A stretch of 64,000 nucleotides of DNA, taken from the NCBI GenBank assembly GCA_024809215.1, contig JANUBW010000001.1, forward strand, positions 310,001 to 374,000, in the 5' to 3' direction. The notes under the pieces are model-generated. The model saw only the letters and a list, made by a program, of their open reading frames with translations. It was not told the origin of the DNA and did not search any database. Of this stretch, positions 51,901-59,803 are shown one piece after another (within the stretch, counting starts at the first letter, position 1; every line of letters starts with the position of its first letter). This stretch comes from Niastella sp. OAS944 (GTDB lineage Bacteria > Bacteroidota > Bacteroidia > Chitinophagales > Chitinophagaceae). A program made the translations under genes and the position numbers.

Positions 51901-54408
51901 CGGGTTTTCATTGCTGAAAATGCTTTCATTTATTTTGCTGAACGGGTGTTCGGCAAACGTAGGTTCGGCACCGGTTTCTTCCAGCGCATTGCTCAGTTGC
52001 TGAATAACATTTCCAAACTCGAGCCATTCTTTATAATGCGGCAATGCATCGGTTTCTTTTACCGAACGGGTAACAAGGTGTTCTTTTAATTCAACCACCC
52101 TTTCGAGCAATTTTCTGAATTCAATGCCGGCTTGTTCGGGAATGGCGGTATGCGTAGCATGAAACTGTTTTAACAATTCCAATTGTTCATTGGTTTGTTT
52201 TAACAAGGCGCCCCGGCTACTCTGGATCCTTTCCAGGTCCATTTTATTTTTGGTGAAATCTTCGTAGGTTTCTTTCAGGTTCCGGATAAACTCTTTTTTA
52301 TCACCCAGGCTATCGTGAATATAACAACACAATTCATCGAGCCCCTGTTGCTTCAGGCGGTGATAAACCACATCGAGCGCTGCCCGTTTTTCGCACACGA
52401 ATAAGATGCTATGGCCTCGGGCTGCAAAATCGGCAATCAGGTTGGTAATGGTTTGACTTTTACCTGTTCCCGGTGGGCCCTGAATAATATAACTTTCCTT
52501 TTCACGGCTTTTTAAAATAGCGCGCGTTTGTGTTGGGTCGGCAGTAATAACATGATACCAGTCATCGGTATTGTTCATCTCCTGCGTTGCCTCACTGGAA
52601 GGTTTTGGCTTGTTGCTGAACAGTTGTTCAAATACCTCATTGGGCACCTGGTTGTCAATTACAAAATTGTAATCGCGCACCAGGCTCATTTTCTTATAAT
52701 TGAAATTGCCCAACACAATATTACACATGTCAAAATCCCAGCTATACGGATTGCCTTCGCTTTCTGAAAGCTCAAACAGCGGCCTTCTTTTATCGGCTAT
52801 ACTTTCCGTTAGTTGAGAAGGTACAATACGGGCATCTTCCTGCCCTAATGACTCCAGAAAGCCACGTTTAGGTTCTACCCGTTGTTTGAATATTTCGAGC
52901 CCCAGCGGTTTGTATTGCTGCTGCTGGTAACTATAACCAACATCTTTATAATTGCTCAATTGTTTACCCGAACGCTGTAACCGCTTTTTAAAATTGGTAA
53001 CGGTTTGTTTGGCTTCATTGTGCACCAGCCTTATCCGCGGCTTTTGAATATAGTTTAAAACAATACCCTGGTTGGCCGCATCTATCTGGCTTTTCAGCAA
53101 CTGATAGAACTGTTCGGGTGTCATTTCATCAAGATCAACAAAATCGGGCAGCTCAATACCGTACAGCTCTTTCAGGTAGCTGGCCAGTACGGGGTTCACC
53201 TCAGCCACATTATCGGTGATCTTTAAAATATAATGGTCTTCTTTCAGCTTTTTGTTCTTCTTTAATTCGGCCGGCACCAGCAACAACGGGCTTTGTATCC
53301 TTTCTTCAGGATCTTCTTTCAGGTTATGCCAGTTAAGGTATACGATCACCAGCTTCAGCTGGCTAAAGCCATACTCCTGAATATCGCGTTGCGCTTCTAT
53401 TCGTATTTTATCGAGCGAAGAAGGCAGGTACAAATGATCTTCAAAACGCAGGTATTTATTTAGAATGATCTCCTTCATTCCTATTACGCGTTCGCTGATC
53501 TCTTTGTTCCAGGTAAATAATAATTCGGGGCGAATGCTTTGATAATGCAGCACCATAGGTACACTGCTCACCGTTAGGTTTACAAACCGCATATTAGGTT
53601 TGTAATACAATAAACGGTTACGCCGGCTGGTATCGAATAAGCGGTTGCGAAGTTTATTTAAAATAAGCTGGTTGCGGTTGGTCAACGATTTATTGATCCA
53701 GCCGGCTATATTACTAAGGTCGGTTTGCTTTTCGGGATCATAATCGCGGTAATGCTGCAGGCGGTTTACGATATCATACAGGTCCTGTATACGCTTTTGC
53801 CTGCTTAGCTCCGTCATTTCAGCAATTAATGAGCTAATTGTGGGGTGAATACGATGATTGTATAAGATGGGGTTGCTGCGGTATTTTGCAAACAACGCCA
53901 GGTCTTTTTCTTCATTTAAATTCAAACCCAGCGCCATACTGCCTAACACGCAACCCAGGCAAAAAATATCGGTAAGTTCATCGTGGTGCCCCAGGTTCAT
54001 TTCAAAACAACGGTACCCGGGAATAAAGGCGGGATGGGTAAGCGTTTCGTTACCATTCAGGTGAATTTGTACATTCTCTACCGATACGGCACTATCGTCG
54101 ATCTCCAGTCCGGGCTTTGTATTGCCCAACGGATCATAATGCCGCGACTTATGTCTTTCAAATAAGGCTACCACTTTACCAATAGCATTCATGGGCTTGT
54201 GGGCTGCCCGTTCATCAACATCGAGCCGGTTATCGGTAATGAACAATGCACTCTCGTTTTCAAACGGAGCTACAAGGCCGGCCTCGTGAAAGCTAATTAC
54301 TTCTTTACACAAAGGCAGCACAAATGCTATTACATCATCGGTGGCATAGTCTCCATTATCGAATGCTGTTTTCAGAAATTGCCTGAATGATTGAACCTGT
54401 ATCGACAT
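48910..54408 (-). CDS. Pseudokinase-DUF4011-SF1 helicase-nuclease-like-WGR protein
   Basis: This 1832-residue protein has five parts. (1) Residues about 30-220 resemble a kinase C-lobe: 'FHEAGLVAPFENESALFITD' stands where the HRD catalytic loop should be but lacks it, and 'IPGYRCFEM...DELTDIFCLGCVLGSMALG' matches the post-activation-loop region. It is therefore a pseudokinase without an N-lobe. (2) DUF4011 ('LRNRLFDTSRRNRLLYYKP', about 253-271). (3) SF1 helicase: Walker A at 644-651 (GPPGTGKS), Walker B 'VVIFDEASQ' near 1268, 'NVQGDERDIIIMSV' near 1500 and 'RLNVIFSRAKK' near 1540. (4) A Vsr/MTES_1575-like restriction-endonuclease fold (about 1600-1700), possibly degenerate. (5) A WGR domain (about 1760-1832). 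Related architectures occur in phage-defence proteins such as Mokosh. Confidence 0.85.
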   Translation of the reverse strand: MSIQVQSFRQFLKTAFDNGDYATDDVIAFVLPLCKEVISFHEAGLVAPFENESALFITDNRLDVDERAAHKPMNAIGKVVALFERHKSRHYDPLGNTKPGLEIDDSAVSVENVQIHLNGNETLTHPAFIPGYRCFEMNLGHHDELTDIFCLGCVLGSMALGLNLNEEKDLALFAKYRSNPILYNHRIHPTISSLIAEMTELSRQKRIQDLYDIVNRLQHYRDYDPEKQTDLSNIAGWINKSLTNRNQLILNKLRNRLFDTSRRNRLLYYKPNMRFVNLTVSSVPMVLHYQSIRPELLFTWNKEISERVIGMKEIILNKYLRFEDHLYLPSSLDKIRIEAQRDIQEYGFSQLKLVIVYLNWHNLKEDPEERIQSPLLLVPAELKKNKKLKEDHYILKITDNVAEVNPVLASYLKELYGIELPDFVDLDEMTPEQFYQLLKSQIDAANQGIVLNYIQKPRIRLVHNEAKQTVTNFKKRLQRSGKQLSNYKDVGYSYQQQQYKPLGLEIFKQRVEPKRGFLESLGQEDARIVPSQLTESIADKRRPLFELSESEGNPYSWDFDMCNIVLGNFNYKKMSLVRDYNFVIDNQVPNEVFEQLFSNKPKPSSEATQEMNNTDDWYHVITADPTQTRAILKSREKESYIIQGPPGTGKSQTITNLIADFAARGHSILFVCEKRAALDVVYHRLKQQGLDELCCYIHDSLGDKKEFIRNLKETYEDFTKNKMDLERIQSSRGALLKQTNEQLELLKQFHATHTAIPEQAGIEFRKLLERVVELKEHLVTRSVKETDALPHYKEWLEFGNVIQQLSNALEETGAEPTFAEHPFSKINESIFSNENPQTVLENLLLHSRNLLTDITSVVRENNIPPEHTNRLEQIKNLVQVAIVLNPLAETDNLALVDEGNEAARKFDKGVHLYKQQQQLYEQIKDRNKNWKFKLSEQDMLAAIPLAAKHEDTFFKFLNSKWNRLKNKIDECYDFSQHAVHPGYTTVLQQLKEEYDAANMVAMERHYLQQQYKVDNVDLTHLSIERIRTRKGDKEIDYLLHHTEANQLVTKLSKLNQNMQKLQVQLQQCLNEYDTKPVSEIYDELESISMNAESLSDLLPALREYSELPESVKEVLRKVPVTPLQAEAGMANKTLAHVYQNNKPFANTDMHAIEKAVRQIQHCYKQLLKVNADYIRAAVRQRFLNNVELSNIASSQLSPEQREFKKNYTEGRKILENEFNKSIRFKSIRELSAKESGLVLKDLKSVWLMSPLSVSDSLPVDIDFFDVVIFDEASQITLEEGIPALYRAKQTIIVGDDKQMPPTNFFAVRTEDPDDLEVYNDDNDDELLSNDADSLLIQGARKLNNVMLGWHYRSRFETLISFSNHAFYEANLLTIPDKTIHHTEKKSIEVTKPQEATKHVDALFDRSISFHFLPNSVYEKRINTDEADYIAFMVKTLLQRKVKESIGIVAFSQEQQEAIENALTQLASKDKAFEQALEDAWSRTEEDQFTGLFVKNLENVQGDERDIIIMSVCYGFDSRKKMIMNFGPINKKGGEKRLNVIFSRAKKHMAVVSSIRHNHITNEYNEGANYFKRFLQYSELVSCGDMRSARTILDSLVLHKKDRSKSKADSIILQQIKEQLEKKGYEVAEQVGQSDFKCSLAVKAKPTDTTYSLSILIDDDRHYKNENLLEQYYQRPAILQTFNWRTINVFAKDWLSQPERVLEQIIKRLHQEVEPEEEKIVEAEGAEAQAIAAGELTETAGVEPEVKAEPPKPEGPATPYDHLTFHRLVNAEGETSRFWEAALDGCKLIVRYGRVGTKGQVHVKTFAKETTAQLEKDKLIKEKANKGYKATWL

Positions 54409-54464
54409 ATTTCAATGGATTAAGATCAGTATAGTATATCAATTATATTTTCTGTGGCAAGCGG

Positions 54465-55694
54465 CTATTGAACGGGCGCTTTTTCTTCGTACACCTGTTC
54501 TTTTTCCCCTTCTTTTATTTTGTACCAGGCGGCCATTGTTTTTTGCTTATGTGTTTGCAGCTTTTTATCGGTGAGTTGTAACTCTTTTTTAACAATGGCG
54601 TCAAACACCTCATTCAATTGCAGGTTTTCGGCAAATTGAAAAGCCCAGCCAAAAGGCATTTGTTCCAGTTCGCCATCAACCAACGCAAAATCGAGCATAA
54701 TATAACCCAGGTAATCTTTTATGCTGGCATGCGATGCACTTATCATTTCAACTAAATCCTCTTCCAATGTAATAGAATCATCGTAAGAGAAATCGTCAAA
54801 GTATTGTTTTGCCAGGCCGGTAACCAGGGCGCTCCTGAACCAGGTTGGCTTTAATAGTAACTGCATGAACTTTCGGGTAAGCACCAACAGGTCTTTCTGT
54901 TTAAATACATCGAGCTGATCGAGATCCGTCATGCCTTCTATCATACTAATGATCTCTGGCTCGGCTGCCTCCTGTTTTTCGTGCCACAGCTGTATAGCTC
55001 TGGCTCTTATGAAATTCTCGGGGTGCGAAACAGTAGCTGCTTTTACACCGTTATCATTAGAGAAGATCTCTTCAGCCTGCTTCACATAGCTTTCAGCACT
55101 TACTTTATCTAACCCGGTGGCAATTTTAACCAGTGAAGTAATTACCGGTTTTGTATCACCCACCACGGTGTATGCTCCACGATCGCAGAATATTTCGGTA
55201 TACAACCTGTATAAACGGGCTGTTTCATAATAGGCCGCATCACTGTTATAATTACCCGCAATGGCCATTATGATGCGTTCGGCTGTTTCCAGTTCGCCCT
55301 GCAGCATGCCATACAGCTTTATATGAGTAAGTTCATGCGCCAGTATGGCCAACAGTTCATCTTCATCTAACAACTGCGTAATACGGCCACTAAAAACAAT
55401 ATGCGCTTCATTGTTGAGGAAAACAATGCTTGCATTTATTTCATCGGTATACTGGGCCTGATAAACAGTAACAGGTAATTGCTGAAGCCCTAATTTTTCT
55501 TTTGCTTTATTAACTTTCTCATAAATGCCCGCATCGGCCTGCTCGTCGAATTTGTAAGTATTTTTTAACAATTCGGTTTTATATTGGGCCAGCTGTTCTT
55601 CTTTTGTTTTTACCGCAGCAAAGAAATTCCAGGTTGTTGCCTGCTGAGCAAAATGATCCCGAACTTTCAGGTGGTATGGAAGCGCTTGTAACAT
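54465..55694 (-). CDS. M48-like metallopeptidase with TerB-like C-terminus
   Basis: The start at 55694 gives 409 residues (MLQALPYHLKVRDHF...); a frame to 55742 adds a short hydrophobic leader that is not needed. The zinc motif HELTH (H120-H124) in 'LLAILAHELTHIKLYG' and a downstream Glu in 'YTEIFCDRGA' (about E167) match M48 peptidases, but the multiple membrane helices of HtpX are absent, so this is a soluble cytosolic form. Residues about 325-370 ('DYLGYIMLDFALVDGELEQMPFGWAFQFAENL') resemble a TerB-like helical module. It ends 56 bases before the giant helicase gene on the same strand and is probably co-transcribed with it. Confidence 0.78.
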   Translation of the reverse strand: MLQALPYHLKVRDHFAQQATTWNFFAAVKTKEEQLAQYKTELLKNTYKFDEQADAGIYEKVNKAKEKLGLQQLPVTVYQAQYTDEINASIVFLNNEAHIVFSGRITQLLDEDELLAILAHELTHIKLYGMLQGELETAERIIMAIAGNYNSDAAYYETARLYRLYTEIFCDRGAYTVVGDTKPVITSLVKIATGLDKVSAESYVKQAEEIFSNDNGVKAATVSHPENFIRARAIQLWHEKQEAAEPEIISMIEGMTDLDQLDVFKQKDLLVLTRKFMQLLLKPTWFRSALVTGLAKQYFDDFSYDDSITLEEDLVEMISASHASIKDYLGYIMLDFALVDGELEQMPFGWAFQFAENLQLNEVFDAIVKKELQLTDKKLQTHKQKTMAAWYKIKEGEKEQVYEEKAPVQ

Positions 55695-56163
55695 ATATTG
55701 GTATATATAGTATAAAAGAATTAATATTTTGGGAACAAACAACAGCCTTTAACGGCTAAGGATATTAGAAAGGGACAAACAGATCAGCAACTTTTTAATC
55801 TTTTGGTACAGGTTAACTTGTAATAATTTCAAATACTATGCCTTTTTTATGAAACGTGCTGTTCTATGATTTATTTGCACCCCCACAGAAATTATGATTT
55901 TTTTGTGCAAAACAACCCATTCTTCGACACAATAGTCCGTTTCATCTATTTGTTGGCACCAATGTAATTCATACCACATACCTTCAGTGTGAGCGGCCAA
56001 GGGGGTGTACAACTTTTACCAGCAAGTGACTTTTAACATAATCCAAGGGTAGCCCCTGGAAGCCGCTCTTTTTCTGCAACGGCAATAACCTGCCCGAACC
56101 CACAACAGATTCAAACAGGTACTAACGTAATAGAAGGTTTGTTTTTGTAAAAGTTTAATGAGG
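55695..56163. other. Intergenic region upstream of the M48-helicase pair
   Basis: About 470 AT-rich bases. No protein gene, terminator or array is evident. On the minus strand the sequence near 55700-55735 is very AT-rich (runs of TATATA), but no TAnnTTTG stands out. The promoter of the pair must lie here. Confidence 0.35.
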
Positions 56164-56556
56164 TCAGCAATCACTACCCGCAGGTTCCTGCATATCGTGC
56201 AAAACTTTTTGCAGTTCTACAATGGAGCTTAATTTAGAAACAAAAGCATGAGCACCGGCTTCAAGCGCCCGCTCTTCTTCTCTTCTTGTATTGGTAATTG
56301 AAAATGCAATGATCTTTATATCGGGCCACTGTTCTTTAAGCGCAGCAATGGTTTCATAACCATTCATCACCGGCATATTGAGGTCGGTAATACAGATATC
56401 AGGTATTTTACCAATTGACAATTGTCTTAAAAGATCTCTTCCATGAATGGCTGTGAGTATAACATCATATCCCCACAGTGAAATGATCTCCTGAATACTG
56501 TTCCTTATAACAGAAGAATCGTCAACCAAGGCTACCTTAATCCCATTACTATTCAT
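56164..56556 (-). CDS. Single-domain response regulator (CheY-like)
   Basis: This 130-residue protein is a receiver domain only: acidic pair D12/D13 in 'VALVDDSSVIRN', phospho-acceptor D58 in 'ICITDLNMPVMNGYE', Ser/Thr in 'IIAFSITNT', and Lys in 'AFVSKLSS'. It has no output domain, so it must act by binding another protein or as a relay step. It is encoded on the strand opposite to the kinase at 56978, between the helicase island and the kinase cluster. Confidence 0.88.
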   Translation of the reverse strand: MNSNGIKVALVDDSSVIRNSIQEIISLWGYDVILTAIHGRDLLRQLSIGKIPDICITDLNMPVMNGYETIAALKEQWPDIKIIAFSITNTRREEERALEAGAHAFVSKLSSIVELQKVLHDMQEPAGSDC

Positions 56557-56977
56557 AACTACAAAAATTAAATGATCTCCTTGCCGGTTTACGGATTAAA
56601 ATCCTATTAATTGCAATAGAGAATTCAAAAAGTACAAATTCCTTTACAGGTTCAGGTCTTTACAGGTTTAACCGGATAATTGAAGGTGAGGATAAAATAG
56701 ACGGTTAAATGGCAAGAATACTTTCTGACACAAAAGTAATTTAGTTATAGAGCTATCAAATAAATGCAGGCGTTTATAACCAACAAACCAATGTTACTAC
56801 TTTAGAAAAATACGGGTTTCTATTTATCAATGCGAGTATTGTCGTTGTGACACTTTTTTAATAATTAACAAAGCCCTGTTAGTTACCCACAATTCAACAT
56901 TACGTTATTGTTAATTAAAATTTTTAAGGTAATCTTGCTGCGCTGAATCGTTTTCTATGAAAAGTGTAATGAATTAA
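56557..56977. other. AT-rich intergenic region between divergent signalling genes
   Basis: About 420 bases with no gene. TAATCTTG near 56931 is one base off the TAnnTTTG element and could serve the kinase at 56978. Nothing else is recognised. Confidence 0.35.
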
Positions 56978-58486
56978 GTGCTTATGAATTCGTGTATTCA
57001 TATGGAAAACGATTACCCCAACCATACAACCACCCAGCTGCTTATACAGCACATTAGTGAAGCTGTAGCAAAAAGCTTTAGCACGCCCAATCAGTATGGC
57101 GATGCCATTCTTCTTTTCAACACCGATCTTCTTTGTATTGAAGCTAATATAAATGCCTGCCAGTTAACAGGCTATAGCAAAAATGAATTGCTGACCTTAC
57201 ATTTATCCGACTTACTGCATATAGATGAGTTACAACAGCCAATACCAGATATCAATACTTTAAAGGCCGGTGGTAAATTGGTATGGGAAAGAAAAATGCG
57301 GGCAAAGAATGGTGCAACCTGGTATGCGGCCTTTACACTGCAGGCAATACCTAACAATCAAATTCTTGCACTTGTAAGCGATATTACCAAACATAAAAAA
57401 ACAGAACAGGCTTTAAAGCAAAGCGAAGAAAGGCACCGGCTGCTTTTTCAGGAAAGCCCGTTGCCCATGTATATAATTGATCTTGAAACATTTCACTTCC
57501 TCGATGTAAACGAAGCAGCCCTTATTTCTTACGGCTATTCTAAAAAAGAATTCCTTTTATTACGGGCGCTTGACATTAGGCCGGTTGAAGACTTTGAAAA
57601 ATTCTATTCCCAAACGCCTACTATAAGTTCGGGACTGGTAAGCATGGGTTTGTTCAGGCACAAAAAGAAAGACGGTGCTATAATGGATGTTGAAATGTAT
57701 TCGCACGATTTTCTTTACAATGAAAAATTAGCACGCCTGGTGCTGGCCATCGATATTACCGAAAAGTTGGAAGCCACCAGGGAGTTTCGCAAAAACACTA
57801 CCCAGTTACGCGAACTGAGTGATCACCTGTTGAACATCAGGGAAGCAGAACGTACCAACATAGCCCGCGAAATTCACGATGAACTGGGGCAACAGCTTAC
57901 CATTTTAAAAATGGATGTTAGCTGGATACATCAAAAGCTACAAAGGCATGAAGACGGCCCCCTGCTGCAAAAAACAGCAGACACCCTGAAGCTGCTAAAT
58001 GAAACTATTAAAACCGTACGGCGTATAGCTACAGAGCTGCGGCCCAGTATGCTCGACGACCTGGGTCTTATTGAAGCTATTGAATGGCAAAGCAAGGAAT
58101 TTGAAAAAAGATCGGGTATTCATATCTCATTTAAATCTGGCACAACGCCATTACCTGTATCCAGCGCAGTAGCCACCTCCCTGTTCAGAATATACCAGGA
58201 AGCATTGACCAATATTGCACGTCATGCCAATGCTAAAAACATCTTTAGCACGCTAAAGCTTAATAACAACCAGGTAATTCTAACAATAAAAGATGATGGT
58301 ATTGGCTTCGATATGCAGACGTTGGGCCTGAAAAGAACATTAGGGCTGTTAGGAATGAAAGAACGCACATTAATGATAGGCGGGCATTTTGAAATACAAA
58401 GCAAACCGGGAGAAGGAACAACGATTGTAGTTACCACTTCTGTACAACCGGAAGAACAGCCGCCAAAATTGCAACCAGGTCAATAA
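56978..58486 (+). CDS. PAS-PAS histidine kinase (HisKA_3 type), soluble
   Basis: The protein has 502 residues and no membrane helix; a start at 57002 (MENDYPN) is equally possible. Two PAS domains (about 25-140 and 150-270) each end in the typical 'SDITKHKK'/'IDITEKLE' connector. HisKA_3 follows, with H300 in 'RTNIAREIHDELGQQLTILKMDVSW', then HATPase_c ('LFRIYQEALTNIARHANAK', 'KDDGIGFD', 'TLGLLGMKERT'). The NarL-type regulator 129 bases downstream is its probable partner, as this kinase type normally signals to LuxR-HTH regulators. Confidence 0.92.
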   Translation: MLMNSCIHMENDYPNHTTTQLLIQHISEAVAKSFSTPNQYGDAILLFNTDLLCIEANINACQLTGYSKNELLTLHLSDLLHIDELQQPIPDINTLKAGGKLVWERKMRAKNGATWYAAFTLQAIPNNQILALVSDITKHKKTEQALKQSEERHRLLFQESPLPMYIIDLETFHFLDVNEAALISYGYSKKEFLLLRALDIRPVEDFEKFYSQTPTISSGLVSMGLFRHKKKDGAIMDVEMYSHDFLYNEKLARLVLAIDITEKLEATREFRKNTTQLRELSDHLLNIREAERTNIAREIHDELGQQLTILKMDVSWIHQKLQRHEDGPLLQKTADTLKLLNETIKTVRRIATELRPSMLDDLGLIEAIEWQSKEFEKRSGIHISFKSGTTPLPVSSAVATSLFRIYQEALTNIARHANAKNIFSTLKLNNNQVILTIKDDGIGFDMQTLGLKRTLGLLGMKERTLMIGGHFEIQSKPGEGTTIVVTTSVQPEEQPPKLQPGQ

Positions 58487-58615
58487 ATAATGAGATAATC
58501 CGTTTATGCTATATAAATACCATTAATCAAAGGATATTTTGAAATATATTTTAAACCGCCCGCCCGCCCCAAAGGTAATATGGGCAACAAAAAGATTGAT
58601 AAATAACCCCCAACC

Positions 58616-59245
58616 ATGAAAGTTCTAGTTGCAGATGATCATGCCATAGTGCGAAAAGGACTAAAACAGATCTTATTGGATGAATATCCCTTTGGCGTAA
58701 TAGAGGAATGCTCCAATGCCGAAGAGTTGGTGCAAAAAGCCAATGACGACCAATGGGATGTTATAATCAGCGATATTTCAATGCCTGGCCGAAGCGGTTT
58801 GGAAGCGTTGCACCAGATCCGTATTCAGCACCCCCGCCTTCCTGTGCTTATTTTAAGCATGCACCCCGAAGAACAATATGCTATTCGCGCATTAAAAGCC
58901 GGCGCTTCTGGTTACTGCAGCAAAGACCTGGCCCATGAAGAACTGGTAAACGCAGTAAGAAGAGTATTGACCGGCAAAAAATATATTACTCCCACACTTG
59001 CCGAAACCCTGGCCACCCAACTGGAAGATGAGAGTCAGCCGGAACCCTATAAGCGTCTTTCAGACAGGGAATTTGATGTATTCAGATTACTGGCCAGAGG
59101 CAAATCGGTTTCAGAAATAGCCGAAACACTTTCACTCAGTGCTACAACCATCAGCACTTACCGGGCCCGTATACTTGGTAAAATGAGCTTTAAAACAAAC
59201 GCCGATCTTATACGGTATGCACTTGAGAAAAAGCTTATTGAATGA
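58616..59245 (+). CDS. NarL/FixJ-type response regulator
   Basis: This 209-residue protein has a receiver with D53 in 'VIISDISMPGRSGLEAL', acidic pair D7/D8, and the Lys in 'GYCSKDLA'. The LuxR HTH covers about residues 143-195 ('LSDREFDVFRLLARGKSVSEIAETLSLSATTISTYRARILGKM'). It follows the PAS-PAS kinase and is probably its cognate regulator. Targets are unknown. Confidence 0.92.
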   Translation: MKVLVADDHAIVRKGLKQILLDEYPFGVIEECSNAEELVQKANDDQWDVIISDISMPGRSGLEALHQIRIQHPRLPVLILSMHPEEQYAIRALKAGASGYCSKDLAHEELVNAVRRVLTGKKYITPTLAETLATQLEDESQPEPYKRLSDREFDVFRLLARGKSVSEIAETLSLSATTISTYRARILGKMSFKTNADLIRYALEKKLIE

Positions 59246-59363
59246 AAAGCAGTGAACCTCACCTGGTTACATCGTTGTCGAATTTATACTACAAAATAAA
59301 CATAAGACCTACTATTTATTAGGGGGAAGCTAATATGTTAAATTTGATAGAAAGTTTCTTACT

Positions 59364-59753
59364 ATGTCTGGTAGTAGATTCACGGTACTGGTAGTTGACG
59401 ATTCTGTCATGTTCCGACAACGTGTTATTTGCTTACTCAACGATCGTAACCTTGATCCGGTATTACAAGCCTGCAATTATGAAGAAGCCGTTGACCTGCT
59501 TCTGAAAACGGAAGTGCATTTAGCAATGCTCGATATCAATATGCCTGGCAAAAATGGTATCGAATTGCTGAAGTTGATAAGAAGCAGGTACCCCGGTACA
59601 AAAGTTTGGATGGTTAGCAATCATGCCGACGAGCACTATAAACAAATTTGCCTTTCAACCGGGGCAGATCACTTTTTCGATAAATCATTTGATTTCGAAG
59701 AGATCGGAAACAAGACAACCATGATCATAAATGAAATACAAAACCAGAATTAA
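59364..59753 (+). CDS. Single-domain response regulator
   Basis: This 129-residue receiver-only protein has the acidic pair in 'VLVVDDSVMFRQ', D57 in 'LAMLDINMPGKNGIELL', Ser in 'WMVSNHAD' and Lys in 'HFFDKSFDF'. It lies 50 bases before a large PAS kinase on the same strand and is probably co-transcribed, so it may receive phosphate from that kinase or modulate it. It resembles the receiver at 56.16 kb in layout but not closely in sequence. Confidence 0.88.
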   Translation: MSGSRFTVLVVDDSVMFRQRVICLLNDRNLDPVLQACNYEEAVDLLLKTEVHLAMLDINMPGKNGIELLKLIRSRYPGTKVWMVSNHADEHYKQICLSTGADHFFDKSFDFEEIGNKTTMIINEIQNQN

Positions 59754-59803
59754 TCAATAACCCTTCATTGGTTATTAGGTGAAAACTTAAACCCGTCGCC
59801 CGT

